A DNA stretch of 64,000 nt from NCBI GenBank assembly GCA_910579425.1, contig CAJTVL010000003.1, positions 43,699 through 107,698 of the forward strand. The letters run 5' to 3'. A model generated the notes under the pieces. The model searched no databases and was not told where the DNA came from. It saw nothing but the letters and a program-made list of their open reading frames with translations. Origin of the DNA: an uncultured Lachnospiraceae bacterium. Lineage in GTDB: Bacteria > Bacillota > Clostridia > Lachnospirales > Lachnospiraceae. This document shows, in pieces, positions 1 to 9,062 of this stretch (within the stretch, counting starts at the first letter, position 1; each line of letters begins with the position of its first letter). The translations under genes were made by a program, and so were the position numbers.

Positions 1-169
1 ACGTTTTGTCAAGGGCTCTGCATATGGAAATACAAAGCTGCAGGGAAGGATTAAATTTTCCGGCTTCTATCATGCTGATCGTTTGTCTGGTAACGCCGAT
101 TTTGTCTGCTAACTGCTCCTGAGATAAATCTTTTTCAATTCTTGCTATCTTCATTTTTTTATTTTTCAA
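1..169 (-). CDS. XRE-family HTH regulator, N-terminal part (cut by window edge)
   Basis: This is the first 56 codons of a helix-turn-helix regulator that runs off the left edge. The visible part is an almost complete HTH_3 domain with the pattern LSQEQLADKIGVTRQTIS followed by IEAGKFNPSL, typical of small (about 65-70 residue) Cro/CI-like regulators of Firmicutes. The start is TTG at 169, chosen because a GGAGG lies 6 nt upstream; an internal ATG five codons later lacks its own site. It is divergent from the AraC-type gene at 451 and probably binds the palindrome between them. No partner gene is visible. Confidence 0.8.
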   Translation of the reverse strand, partial: MKNKKMKIARIEKDLSQEQLADKIGVTRQTISMIEAGKFNPSLQLCISICRALDKT

Positions 170-247
170 TGCTCACCTCCCCAAAGCCATCAGCCTGTTA
201 TTATATCATTGTCTGGGATCCCCTTTCTCTATCGTTACTGTAAGAAG

Positions 248-276
248 AATATACAATATAATTTAATTTATGTCAA
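248..276 (-). promoter_or_regulatory. Sigma-A-type promoter for the XRE gene
   Basis: On the minus strand a perfect TTGACA (276-271) is followed after 17 bp by TATATT (253-248). The predicted transcript starts near 241, about 70 nt upstream of the XRE start. The -35 box lies inside the left arm of the palindrome at 257-302. Confidence 0.6.
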
Positions 277-302
277 TTATATTTGACATAAATTAAATTA
301 TA
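257..302. repeat. Perfect 20-bp inverted repeat, putative operator
   Basis: The arms 257-276 and 283-302 are exact reverse complements separated by a 6-nt centre (TTATAT). Each arm carries TTGACA at its inner edge, so the element covers the -35 box of the leftward promoter. It is AT-rich and lacks a GC stem, so it looks like a protein-binding site rather than a terminator. Autoregulation by the neighbouring XRE protein is the simplest guess. Confidence 0.6.
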
Positions 303-319
303 ATAGACTAAGAGTACAA

Positions 320-348
320 TTAACTTTTTAGGTATTGTCCGGTATAAT
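320..348 (+). promoter_or_regulatory. Possible promoter of the AraC/GyrI gene
   Basis: TTAACT (320-325), 17 bp, then TATAAT (343-348). The -10 is perfect and the -35 matches four of six positions. It lies about 100 nt upstream of the ATG at 451. Confidence 0.45.
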
Positions 349-450
349 AAAGTTAAAAATAAAATCGAACCTCTCTTTTTTGTACAGAGATTGAGAGGAA
401 AAAATCTTGTAAACAAGATATACTATGGATCAGAAGGAGGATTTCAGATT

Positions 451-1296
451 ATGGAATGGATTGACAGGTTAAATGATGCAATTGGTTATATTGAGGAACA
501 TTTGAGGGGAGAGATTGACGCTGCTCAGCTTGGGAAGATCGCCTGTTGTTCCTCTTATCATTTTCAGAGAATGTTCACGTATATGGCAGGTATTCCCTTG
601 TCTGAATATATCCGCAGGAGGAGAATGTCTCTTGCCGCTGTGGATTTGCAGGGCAAGAATGTAAAAATTATCGATGTGGCCGGGAAATACGGATATAATT
701 CTCCCACTGCGTTTAACAGAGCTTTCCAGTCTGTCCACGGAGTCGCCCCCTCAGCCGTAAAAAATGAAGGAGTATCCGTGAAATCCTTCCCGCCTATCCA
801 ATTTAAAATCACAGTTAAAGGAGTGGAAGAAATGAATTATCGAATTGAGACAAAAGAAGCTTTTCGTATCGTAGGGGTATCTGTACCTCTGGACAAGGAT
901 ATTGAGAAAAACTTTACCGTCATTCCCGCGAAGTGGCAGGAAGTAGCAACAAACGGGACATTGCAGAGACTGGCAGGTATGATGGACAGGCCTCCTATGG
1001 GAGTGCTTGGCATCAGCACATGTAATGACACGGAGCCGTGGAGATATTATATTGCAGTATCAACCTCACAGGAAAAGGATGACTTGGAAGAGTTTGTTGT
1101 GCCGGCAGCTACCTGGGCAATATTTTCCGGGGAGGGAACGAACCAGTCGATCCAGGAATTGGAAAGGCGTATCGTGACGGAATGGCTTCCGACCTCCGGG
1201 TATGAATACGGAAATGCGCCGGATGTGGAGGTTTACTTAAATCCTGACCCACAAAATGCGCAATATGAAGTGTGGATACCTGTGGTGAAGAAATAG
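451..1296 (+). CDS. AraC-family regulator with GyrI-like effector domain
   Basis: A 281-residue transcription factor. Residues about 8-105 form the double AraC helix-turn-helix (SSYHFQRMFTYMAGIPLSEY and the second HTH ending in the NSPTAFNRAFQ motif). Residues about 125-281 look like a GyrI/SOUL-type ligand pocket, beginning YRIETKEAFRIVGVSVPL. This is the architecture of Rob/BmrR-like sensors of lipophilic compounds. ATG 451 is preferred to an upstream TTG (391) because AAGGAGG sits just before it. The gene stands alone; no transporter follows on this strand, so its target is unknown. Confidence 0.85.
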   Translation: MEWIDRLNDAIGYIEEHLRGEIDAAQLGKIACCSSYHFQRMFTYMAGIPLSEYIRRRRMSLAAVDLQGKNVKIIDVAGKYGYNSPTAFNRAFQSVHGVAPSAVKNEGVSVKSFPPIQFKITVKGVEEMNYRIETKEAFRIVGVSVPLDKDIEKNFTVIPAKWQEVATNGTLQRLAGMMDRPPMGVLGISTCNDTEPWRYYIAVSTSQEKDDLEEFVVPAATWAIFSGEGTNQSIQELERRIVTEWLPTSGYEYGNAPDVEVYLNPDPQNAQYEVWIPVVKK

Positions 1297-1351
1297 TATT
1301 AATAAAAGACCTGTTGCCTGTTCTTTTTCAATCGGATAAAATAGAAAGTAG

Positions 1352-2815
1352 GGATTTAATGTGACTGCAGATTGCCGTCCGGAAGAACATTACATGATAA
1401 ATTTGAGCCAACGGCTTTCGGAGATTAAAAAACTGGTAGACAGCGGAAAATATTTTACCATTAACAGAGCAAGGTAATATGGAAAAACAACCACGCTTCG
1501 CTCTTTAAACAGATTTCTCCAGGCAGAATATTATGTGGTGCTGATAGATTTCCAAACCTTCGGAAATGCAAAGTTCAAAAGTGAAAATACATTTTCTCTG
1601 GCCTTCGCCCATTCTTTTTTACGTGCCTTAAAAAGAAATGCGCTTTCAGATAAAAGTACCTTTCGGGAAGCAATTGTCCGTTTGGAAGGATATATAAATG
1701 ACAGATAAAAGCATTTTGAATTAAAGGAACTTTTCGAAGAACTGAGCAATATCTGCGATGCTTCCAACCTGCCTGTTGTTCTGCTGATTGATGAAGTTGA
1801 CAGCGCAACAAATCAACAGGTATTTATCGATTTTCTTGCCCAGCTCCGTGCCTGTTATATTTATAGGGATATACAGGGAACTTTTCAGTCCGTAATACTG
1901 GCAGGGGTATATGATATTAAAAATCTGAAAGATAGGATTAATTCGGATGAAAACAGTAAAACCAGTAGTCCGTGGAACATTGCTGCGGATTTTAACATCG
2001 ATATGAGTTTTTCTGCCTATGATATAGCCGGAATGCTTCAGGAGTATGAAAATGATTATCTTACGGGAATGGATATTCCCCAAATTGCCGGTTTGCTTTA
2101 CGAATATACCTCCGGATATCCTTTCCTTGTGTCCCGGCTCTGTAAACTGATTGATGAAGAAATTTGCAGAAACGCTGAATATCAATCAAAATCAAAAAGC
2201 TGGACAGAAGAAGGATTTTTGGAAGCCGTCAGAATGCTTTTAATGGAAAAAAATACTTTATTTGATTCCTTGATCGGAAAGCTGAAGGCTTACCCTGAAT
2301 TGAACAATATGCTTAATTCACTGCTTTTTACCGGCAAAAGTATAACATATAACCCTGATGAGCCTGCAATTGATATGGCAACAATGTTTGGATTTATCAG
2401 AAATAAAAAGGGCAGTGTGGTTATTGCAAACCGCATTTTTGAGACAAGGCTTTATAATTTATATCTTTCGGCAACGGAAATGCAAAGGTTAGAAATATAT
2501 AAGGCTTCTTTTTTTCTTTTATACCTGAGACCAATCATAAATGGTACCGGAAATTTTTATATCGAATCCAGAACCAGGGAATTGCGTCGAACCGATGTTA
2601 TTGTTGATTATCAAGGTGAGCAATATGTAATAGAAATGAGAATATGGCATGGGAATGAATACCATATGCGCGGTGAAAGACAACTTACTGGTTATCTGGA
2701 TGATTATCATGTGAAAACAGGCTATATGGTCAGCTTCAATTTTAGTAGAAATAAGAACATCGGTGTTCATGAAATCAAGGTAGGAGAAAAAACACTGATA
2801 GAAGCAGTGGTATGA
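1352..2815 (+). pseudogene. AAA-like ATPase with C-terminal PD-(D/E)XK domain, disrupted
   Basis: One reading frame reads through as a member of the clostridial AAA_9-like/PDDEXK_9 family: a PEEHYMIN start, a P-loop region (FTINRAR-stop-YGKTTTL), a Walker B (VVLLIDEVD) and a C-terminal nuclease-like domain (DVIVDYQGEQYVIEMRIW). Two in-frame TAA codons interrupt it at 1475-1477, exactly at the glutamine expected in RARQYGKTTT, and at 1706-1708. No start codon is visible in frame: TAG lies at 1349-1351. The intact 3' part from ATG 2003 encodes 270 residues but lacks the P-loop. The usual E-x-K of the nuclease core reads E-M-R here. No frameshift is needed, so the decay looks recent. These genes often occur in multiple copies per genome, which would relax selection. 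Confidence 0.8.
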
Positions 2816-2831
2816 CTCCCTGCACATAAAA

Positions 2832-2855
2832 ACCCCCACAGCAATCTGTGGGGGT
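2832..2855. terminator. Bidirectional terminator
   Basis: ACCCCCACAG, loop CAAT, CTGTGGGGGT form a 10-bp GC-rich stem with an A-run on the left and a T-rich tail on the right. It lies between the converging pseudogene and ABC exporter operon and can serve both. Confidence 0.85.
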
Positions 2856-2876
2856 AAAACATACTTTTTCTTCCAA

Positions 2877-4658
2877 TCACGCAATGGCAAACTGGCTATT
2901 ATACAGCTTTGCATAAAACCCGTTCTTTGCGATCAGCTCTTCATGATTTCCCTGCTCAATAATATGCCCGTCCTTCATTACCAGAATCACATCCGCGTTC
3001 TGAATGGTGGAAAGTCTGTGGGCCACGATAAAGCTGGTCCGTCCTTCCATCATGGTAGCGAAAGCTTTCTGGATTCGGATTTCCGTTCTGGTATCAATGG
3101 AGGAGGTTGCCTCATCCAGAATCAGCATGGGGGGCAGGCTTAACATTACCCTGGTAATACACAGAAGCTGCTTCTGGCCACCCGAAAGGCTTCCTCCGTC
3201 CTCTCCGATTACGGTATCATAGCCGTTTGGAAGTCTCTTGATAAAGCTGTGGGCGTGAGAGGCTTTTGCTGCCTTTATGATTTCTTCCTCTGTGGCATCA
3301 GGCCTGCCTACAATGATGTTATCCCGGATCGTACCCCGTTTCAGCCAGGTGTCCTGCAAAACCATGCCATAGGAGGTGCGCAGGGATTTGCGGGTAATAT
3401 TCTTAATATTGCTGCCGTCCACGGAAATGATTCCGCCGTCCACATCATAGAACCGCATGAGCAGGTTGATGATGGTGGTCTTGCCGCAGCCCGTAGGGCC
3501 TACGATTGCGATCCTCTGACCGGGCTTTACGTCAAGATTTAAGTTTTCTATGAGTTTTTTATCCGGCGTATAGGAAAAAGAAACATCCGAAAGATTTACT
3601 TTTCCCGACACATTCTTCAAAACTACCGCATCTGCGCTGTCAGGGATTTGAGGTTCCTCTTCAATCAGTTCAAAAATCCTGGCGGCACATGCCAGTGCGT
3701 TCTGAAGCTCTGTGATAACCCCGGAAATCTCATTGAAAGGCTTGGTATACTGGTTGGCGTAAGAGAGGAAACAAGTGAGCTGCCCCACGGAAAGCCCTCC
3801 CCTTAAGGCGGCCAGCGCTCCGGTAAGGCCTACGCCGGTGTAAACGAGGCTGTTTACAAAGCGGGTACAGGGGTTGGTCAGGGAGGAAAAGAAGATTGCC
3901 CGCAGGGAGTATTTTTCCAGCCTGCCGTTGATCTCGTCAAATTTTTCAAGAGTCTGAGCCTCTCTGTTAAAGGACTGCACGACCTTCTGATTGCCGATCA
4001 TCTCATTGATCAGGGAGGTCTGCTCTCCTCTGGTTTCCGATTGGAGCTTGAACATGCTGTAGGTTCTGCTGGCGATAAAGCTTGCCACAAAAAGGGAAAC
4101 GGGAGTGATGACCACAACCACTACCGTGATCCCAATATTCACGGAAAGCATAAATCCCAGAGTACCCAAAATGGTAATCACGCCGGTAAATAACTGGGTA
4201 AAACCGATGAGAAGACCGTCTGCAAACTGATCCACGTCAGCCACTACCCGGCTTACAATGTCTCCATGGGAATGGGCATCCAGGTATTTGAGGGGGAGCT
4301 CCTCCAATCTGCGGAAAGCTCGCTTGCGAATGTCCTGAATCACATTGTATACAATTCTGTTATTACAGATATTCATGATCCACTGGCTCAAAGCCGTAAA
4401 CAAAATGACAACGCCCATTTTCTGCAAAACAGAGAACAAGGCGGGCCAGGGACTGTCCACATCCAGGGAGGAAGGGTCGGCAATGTAGATCAGCCAGTCC
4501 ACAGCCTTTCCTGTCAAAATGGGGAGATAAAGCGTAAGTACAACGGATATGACTGCCATCAGAATGGTCAGCGTCATCAGGAAACGGTAAGGTTTAATGT
4601 ATTTCAGCACCTTCAGAAGGGTTTCTTTTTGTTTTGAACTTTTTGTTTTTTTGCTCAT
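2877..4658 (-). CDS. ABC exporter, ATPase/permease subunit with canonical site
   Basis: A 593-residue half-transporter of the MdlB/YheH class. An exporter-type membrane domain (about six segments, residues 20-320) precedes the nucleotide-binding domain, with Walker A GPTGCGKT (387-394), signature LSGGQ (491-495), Walker B LILDE (catalytic Glu 516) and switch His 547. All catalytic residues are present. Its ATG overlaps the TAA of the upstream half-transporter by one base, which implies translational coupling and a heterodimer with that protein. The substrate cannot be read from the sequence; multidrug or peptide export is usual in this class. It is the last gene of the minus-strand run starting at 9043. 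Confidence 0.92.
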   Translation of the reverse strand: MSKKTKSSKQKETLLKVLKYIKPYRFLMTLTILMAVISVVLTLYLPILTGKAVDWLIYIADPSSLDVDSPWPALFSVLQKMGVVILFTALSQWIMNICNNRIVYNVIQDIRKRAFRRLEELPLKYLDAHSHGDIVSRVVADVDQFADGLLIGFTQLFTGVITILGTLGFMLSVNIGITVVVVVITPVSLFVASFIASRTYSMFKLQSETRGEQTSLINEMIGNQKVVQSFNREAQTLEKFDEINGRLEKYSLRAIFFSSLTNPCTRFVNSLVYTGVGLTGALAALRGGLSVGQLTCFLSYANQYTKPFNEISGVITELQNALACAARIFELIEEEPQIPDSADAVVLKNVSGKVNLSDVSFSYTPDKKLIENLNLDVKPGQRIAIVGPTGCGKTTIINLLMRFYDVDGGIISVDGSNIKNITRKSLRTSYGMVLQDTWLKRGTIRDNIIVGRPDATEEEIIKAAKASHAHSFIKRLPNGYDTVIGEDGGSLSGGQKQLLCITRVMLSLPPMLILDEATSSIDTRTEIRIQKAFATMMEGRTSFIVAHRLSTIQNADVILVMKDGHIIEQGNHEELIAKNGFYAKLYNSQFAIA

Positions 4659-6424
4659 TACTTTGTCCCCTCCTTTCTTTCAAACTGGCTGTAATATATT
4701 TCCTGATATACCTCACAGCCTTTCAGAAGCTCTTCGTGGGTTCCCATTCCTGCTACATTGCCGTCGTCTAAGACGATGATGGTATCGGCATGAAGCATGG
4801 AGGACGCTCTCTGGGAAACAATAAACACGGTGATTTCTCCGGGAAGGTCTTTGATGGACTTTCGCAGGGCGGCGTCTGTTGCGTAATCCAAAGCGGAGGA
4901 GCTGTCGTCCAGAATCAGGATTTCCGGTTTTTTCACCAGAGCTCTTGCGATGGACAGACGCTGTTTCTGGCCGCCGGAGAGGTTGCGTCCCTCCTGTTCG
5001 ATCATTTCATCCAGTTTATCTCGTTTTTGCAGCACAAATTCTTCTGCCTGGGCGGCTTTTATGGCGTCCCAAAGATCCTCATCGCTGGCATTTTCATTTC
5101 CCCAAAGCAGATTTTCCCGAATGGTTCCTTTAAACAAAACGGCCTTTTGCATGACCACGCCGATTTTATCCCGAAGCAGCGCAAGAGGGTATTCTCTCAC
5201 ATCCCTGCCGTCCACCTTTACGGAGCCTTTTTCCACGTCATAAAAACGGGGAATCAGATTGACCAGAGAGGACTTTCCGGAGCCGGTGCCGCCGATTACG
5301 CCGATGGTGGCTCCCTTTTTGGCCTTAAAATGAATATCGGTCAGAGCCTGCTCTCCGCCTTCATAGTAACGCAGGCTTACATGGTCAAATTCCACCGTTC
5401 CCTTCTCCGTTTCAGGGGAGGAACTACCGCTCTGTGCTTCGAGGGAAGAAGTATTGGTAGATGTGGAGGAGGTTTCCATTCCGGCAGGAATCTCGAAAAT
5501 ATTCTGTATCCTGTTTCCACAGGCAAAGGCTTTGGTCACGGTGATGATCAGATTTGCCAGCTTCACAAGCTCCACCAGGATCTGGGACATATAGTTGACA
5601 AGAGCCACCACCTGCCCCTGGGTGAGGATACCCGCTTCTACCTGCAGGGCGCCTGTATAGATCAGGACGATCAGTCCGCCGTTGATCACCACATAAGTAA
5701 GAGGGTTCATAAGGGCGGAGATTCTACCGGCCACCTCCTGTAAATGTTTTAAGCGGTCGGTTTCCTCATCAAATTTCAGGATCTCGTGTTCTTCCTCCCC
5801 AAAGGCGCGGATCACTCTGACGCCGGTGAGATTTTCCCTTGTGATGCCAAGCACCTTGTCCAGCCCTCCCTGAACCTTTTTGAACATGGGGATACTGATG
5901 AGCATGATACCAAAAACGATCACGGAAAGTATGGGAATTACCACCACGAAAATGAGCGCCGCCTTTACATCCACGGTAAAGGCCATGATCATGGCCCCGA
6001 AAACAATAAAGGGAGAGCGCAGAAACAGGCGCAGCACCAGATTAACGCCGGACTGTACCTGGTTGATGTCGCTTGTCATTCTTGTGATCAGCGTGGAGGT
6101 TCCTTCTTTATCCATCTGGGAGAAGGAAAGACTTTGGATATGGGAAAAAAGCCCGTGTCTTAATTTTGTGGCAAAGCCCACTGCCGCTTTGGCGGCAAAA
6201 TACTGGGCGGTTACGGCGCAGATCAGGCCGATCAGTCCCAGCGCGGCCATGATAAGGCACATCCTTAGGATGTATCCCCTGTCGTGGTTGGCAATGCCCA
6301 CGTCGATCATGGACGCCACTACCAGTGGGACGATCAGTTCAAAGGAAGCCTCTAATAATTTGAAAAGAGGCCCCAGTACGCTTTCTTTTTTGTAGTCTCT
6401 TAAATAAATCAGAAGTTTTTTCAT
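4658..6424 (-). CDS. ABC exporter, ATPase/permease subunit with degenerate site
   Basis: A 588-residue partner of the gene at 2877. The membrane domain (about 15-300) is followed by a Ser/Thr-rich linker (about 318-340) and an NBD with Walker A GGTGSGKS (378-385) and LSGGQ (482-486). The catalytic Glu after Walker B is replaced by Asp (LILDD, residue 507), and the switch histidine is Gln 538 (IVSQRAS). That is the signature of the non-catalytic half of asymmetric exporters such as TM287/288 and BmrC/BmrD. The ATP site is therefore predicted to be asymmetric. It follows the SufB-like gene by 27 nt on the same strand. Confidence 0.92.
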   Translation of the reverse strand: MKKLLIYLRDYKKESVLGPLFKLLEASFELIVPLVVASMIDVGIANHDRGYILRMCLIMAALGLIGLICAVTAQYFAAKAAVGFATKLRHGLFSHIQSLSFSQMDKEGTSTLITRMTSDINQVQSGVNLVLRLFLRSPFIVFGAMIMAFTVDVKAALIFVVVIPILSVIVFGIMLISIPMFKKVQGGLDKVLGITRENLTGVRVIRAFGEEEHEILKFDEETDRLKHLQEVAGRISALMNPLTYVVINGGLIVLIYTGALQVEAGILTQGQVVALVNYMSQILVELVKLANLIITVTKAFACGNRIQNIFEIPAGMETSSTSTNTSSLEAQSGSSSPETEKGTVEFDHVSLRYYEGGEQALTDIHFKAKKGATIGVIGGTGSGKSSLVNLIPRFYDVEKGSVKVDGRDVREYPLALLRDKIGVVMQKAVLFKGTIRENLLWGNENASDEDLWDAIKAAQAEEFVLQKRDKLDEMIEQEGRNLSGGQKQRLSIARALVKKPEILILDDSSSALDYATDAALRKSIKDLPGEITVFIVSQRASSMLHADTIIVLDDGNVAGMGTHEELLKGCEVYQEIYYSQFERKEGTK

Positions 6425-6451
6425 CTTGACCTCTACCTCTTGTATTCTGTT

Positions 6452-7378
6452 TCAATTTAGAAAGTTTTCAATGATGATAGCCTCTGCCGCCTCATCACTG
6501 AGTCCAAAGGTGTTTAGCTTAATGAGCTGTTCACTGTTGATTCTTCCGATAGCGGCCTCATGGATAATGGCCGCGTCCACATGCTTTGCATCGATTTCCG
6601 GAATGGAGCAGACCTGAGCCTGATCCATAATGATGGAATCACATTGGATATGGGCGTGGCAGAGGGCATTGCCTATAGCCCTTGGATGAAAGACCTGCCG
6701 GGATTTTCCTCTGGCAACCGACCGGGAGATGATCTGGGCGGAGCTTCCCGTTCCGTTTAGGTAAATATCCATATCGGAGACGGCGCTCTGACCGTCATGG
6801 GTCATGAGCTTTTCGATCACAAAAAGCTTACTGCCTTCTCCCATTACGACCTCCGTTTCCCGTTTGGTGGAATCCACTCCCTTGATCTGTGTCGTATCCA
6901 GGGTGAAAACGCAGTGGTCGTCCATGTAAATTTTTGTCACAGGATTTAATATTCTGGCGCCGGTACCCTCCCCTTCGCCGTAGTGTTTTTCCTCATAACG
7001 CACGTTGGCGTTTTTTCCGATATGAAAAGAGTGGATTCCGTCATGGCGGCTGTCGTTGCATCCGCTGTTGTGGATCCCGCAGCCTGCAATGATCGTAACC
7101 TCTGCGCCGTCTTCGATATAAAAATCATTGTAGACCTCATCCACCATTCCCGAGGCAGCCACAACAACCGGAATGTGAACCTGCTCTCCCTTTGCCTGGC
7201 CGCTGATATAAACATCGATTCCCTGTTTGTCTTCTTTTCGTTTGATGGTAATATGCTCCGTGTTTCCATGGCACAGGGAATAGCCGTTGTATCTTAAGTT
7301 ATATGCACCTTCCTGCCGAAAGCCCTCTGTGTCTATCTGTTCAAGGATGGACTCCGTAATCTGATCTAAATTAGCCAC
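6452..7378 (-). CDS. SufB/SufD-like Fe-S scaffold protein (SmsB type)
   Basis: A 308-residue SufBD-fold protein, shorter than the roughly 470 residues of classic SufB. The core beta-helix is present, with C240, C246 and C257 and the conserved terminal motif (SIPEIDAKHVDAAIIHEAAIG) that carries the invariant Glu and His. With the SufC-like ATPase immediately upstream it forms the minimal two-gene Fe-S assembly system described as SMS (SmsCB) in anaerobes. No SufS, SufU or SufD is nearby. It should act in the cytoplasm as a SufB2C2-like scaffold. The 36-nt gap to sufC indicates one transcript. Confidence 0.85.
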   Translation of the reverse strand: MANLDQITESILEQIDTEGFRQEGAYNLRYNGYSLCHGNTEHITIKRKEDKQGIDVYISGQAKGEQVHIPVVVAASGMVDEVYNDFYIEDGAEVTIIAGCGIHNSGCNDSRHDGIHSFHIGKNANVRYEEKHYGEGEGTGARILNPVTKIYMDDHCVFTLDTTQIKGVDSTKRETEVVMGEGSKLFVIEKLMTHDGQSAVSDMDIYLNGTGSSAQIISRSVARGKSRQVFHPRAIGNALCHAHIQCDSIIMDQAQVCSIPEIDAKHVDAAIIHEAAIGRINSEQLIKLNTFGLSDEAAEAIIIENFLN

Positions 7379-7414
7379 TGATTTCTCCTCGCCTTTCTGT
7401 TGATACCTGTACTT

Positions 7415-8146
7415 TTACGCCCTGCAGGGCGGATTCATACAACTGCAGTTTTTTTCTCCCGAGAGAAGCCTGGGAAGAACCTGATCCTTGGGGCCGATGG
7501 AGTCCACCCTGCCGTCCCGGATTACCATGATGCTGTCGGCCATCCGTATGATTTTTTCCTGATGGGAAATGAGGATCAGGCTTTCCTTCTTTTCTTCATG
7601 CAGCTTTTCGAACTGGTCTACCAGCATGGAAAAACTCCAGAGATCAATCCCTGCCTCCGGTTCGTCAAAGATACAGAGCTTGTGGGGCTTGGCCAGAACC
7701 GTGGCAATCTCTAAGCGTTTCATCTCTCCGCCTGAGAGGGTATTGTCCACTTCCCGGTTTAAATATTCTCTGGCGCACAGTCCTACGGAGCTTAAGTAGT
7801 CACAGCATTTATTTTCCGGCAGCTCATAACCGGCGGCAATGGAAAGCAGCCTTTTTACGGTCATCCCCTTAAACCTGGGAGGCTGCTGGAAGGCAAAGCC
7901 GATTCCCGCATTTGCTCTCTGGGCGATACTCCAGGACGTAATATCCACGCCGTCTAAGAGAATATTTCCGCTGTCCGGTTTTTCTATCCCCATAAGAAGC
8001 CGTGCGACGGTGGATTTGCCTCCGCCGTTAGGCCCAGTGATCACCAGCATTTCTCCCGGCTCCACGGTAAAACTTATATTTTCTATGATACTGATTTCCA
8101 GGCCGTTTTCAAGTGGGTGGAATACAAGATTTTTAACTTCAAGCAT
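7415..8146 (-). CDS. sufC: SufC-like Fe-S assembly ATPase (SmsC type)
   Basis: A 243-residue soluble ABC ATPase with Walker A GPNGGGKS (38-45), signature LSGGEMKR (about 138-145), Walker B LCIFDEPEAGID and H-loop ILISHQEK. The FDEPEAGID pattern and pairing with a SufBD protein identify it as SufC rather than a transporter ATPase. The C-terminus is odd: it ends CSCMNPPCRA, a Cys-x-Cys-x4-Cys tail not expected in SufC, which could bind metal or a cluster. Its start lies 12 nt after the degV stop with AGGAGG before the ATG, consistent with cotranscription. Confidence 0.85.
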   Translation of the reverse strand: MLEVKNLVFHPLENGLEISIIENISFTVEPGEMLVITGPNGGGKSTVARLLMGIEKPDSGNILLDGVDITSWSIAQRANAGIGFAFQQPPRFKGMTVKRLLSIAAGYELPENKCCDYLSSVGLCAREYLNREVDNTLSGGEMKRLEIATVLAKPHKLCIFDEPEAGIDLWSFSMLVDQFEKLHEEKKESLILISHQEKIIRMADSIMVIRDGRVDSIGPKDQVLPRLLSGEKNCSCMNPPCRA

Positions 8147-8158
8147 AGCTCCTCCTGA

Positions 8159-9043
8159 TTATTTCAGATATTCTTCATATTTGCTGTCGGTTTCGTTTAA
8201 ATAAACGATTCCAAGGATGCTGGGGCCTGTGTGTGCGCCTATGGCACATCCCACTCTGCCTTCTAAGATGCCTTTTACGTGGTATCTGGCTCTCAGCTCG
8301 CTTTTGAGATACTCGAAAGCCTCCCGATCCATTCCATAGCAGACGCCGATCACCTGATTTTCCAGATTCTTCCCTTTTTCTCCTACCATATCAAGAATTC
8401 TCTTCTGGGCCTTTTTCCAACCTCTTGTTTTTTCCACCGCTTTTAAGGAGCCTTTTTCATCCACGATAATGATAGGCTTGATATCCAGCACGGTACCGGC
8501 CAGGAAGGAGGTTCTGGTAAGCCGTCCCCCTTTAAAGAGATAGTCCAGCTCAGAGACGGTGACGGAGTGCTCCATGTGCTCACAGAAAAAGCGGGCCGCT
8601 TCGATCAAAAGCTCTTTGGGTGCGCCGTTTCTCTGCATATGCAAAAGACGTTCAGCCACTAATCCATAGCCTAAGGAAGCGCACTTGGTGTCGATAATGG
8701 TAAGCTTAAAATCGGGATACTCTTCAAGAATTTCTTCATAGGCAAGCTTTGCCGCATTGTAGGTTCCGGCGATTCCGGTAGAAAAGCAGAGATAAAGCAC
8801 CTCATCCGCGCGTTGGGCAAAAGGAAGAAAATGCTCGTAAAACATGAACTGGCTGACATGATAGGTCATGATATTTTTGCCGGAAGCCTGTATCGCATAA
8901 AAATCATCGGGAAAAATGGTTTCTCCGTCAAAGTAATCTTTTCCTTCTATGGTAACAGGTGTGGGGATCACATGTAGATTGTATTCTTTTATCACATTTT
9001 CCGGGACATCGGAAGCAGAGTCGGTAATAATACAAAAGGCCAT
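8159..9043 (-). CDS. DegV-family fatty-acid-binding protein
   Basis: A protein of about 294 residues with the DegV N-terminal motif ITDSASDVP and the conserved pattern YHVSQ / STGIAGTYN / DTKCAS / LFKGGRLTRTS. The two domains bind a fatty acid; FakB proteins of this family hand it to the kinase FakA, but most clostridial DegV copies are uncharacterised and no fakA is in the window. ATG 9043 is preferred to GTG 9052 because AAGGAG lies 8 nt before it and would overlap the GTG. It heads the Suf/ABC run, with a likely regulatory inverted repeat just upstream. Confidence 0.9.
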   Translation of the reverse strand: MAFCIITDSASDVPENVIKEYNLHVIPTPVTIEGKDYFDGETIFPDDFYAIQASGKNIMTYHVSQFMFYEHFLPFAQRADEVLYLCFSTGIAGTYNAAKLAYEEILEEYPDFKLTIIDTKCASLGYGLVAERLLHMQRNGAPKELLIEAARFFCEHMEHSVTVSELDYLFKGGRLTRTSFLAGTVLDIKPIIIVDEKGSLKAVEKTRGWKKAQKRILDMVGEKGKNLENQVIGVCYGMDREAFEYLKSELRARYHVKGILEGRVGCAIGAHTGPSILGIVYLNETDSKYEEYLK

Positions 9044-9062
9044 CTTTTTCACTCCTTACATA

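Noticed and set aside
1297..1351. Intact start of the AAA/PDDEXK gene
   Set aside because: No in-frame ATG, GTG or TTG with a ribosome site precedes the first conserved residues, and TAG is at 1349.
4790..5743. 317-codon plus-strand ORF antisense to the ABC exporter
   Set aside because: It is a shadow of the exporter's NBD/membrane region; composition is unlike a real protein and there is no ribosome site.
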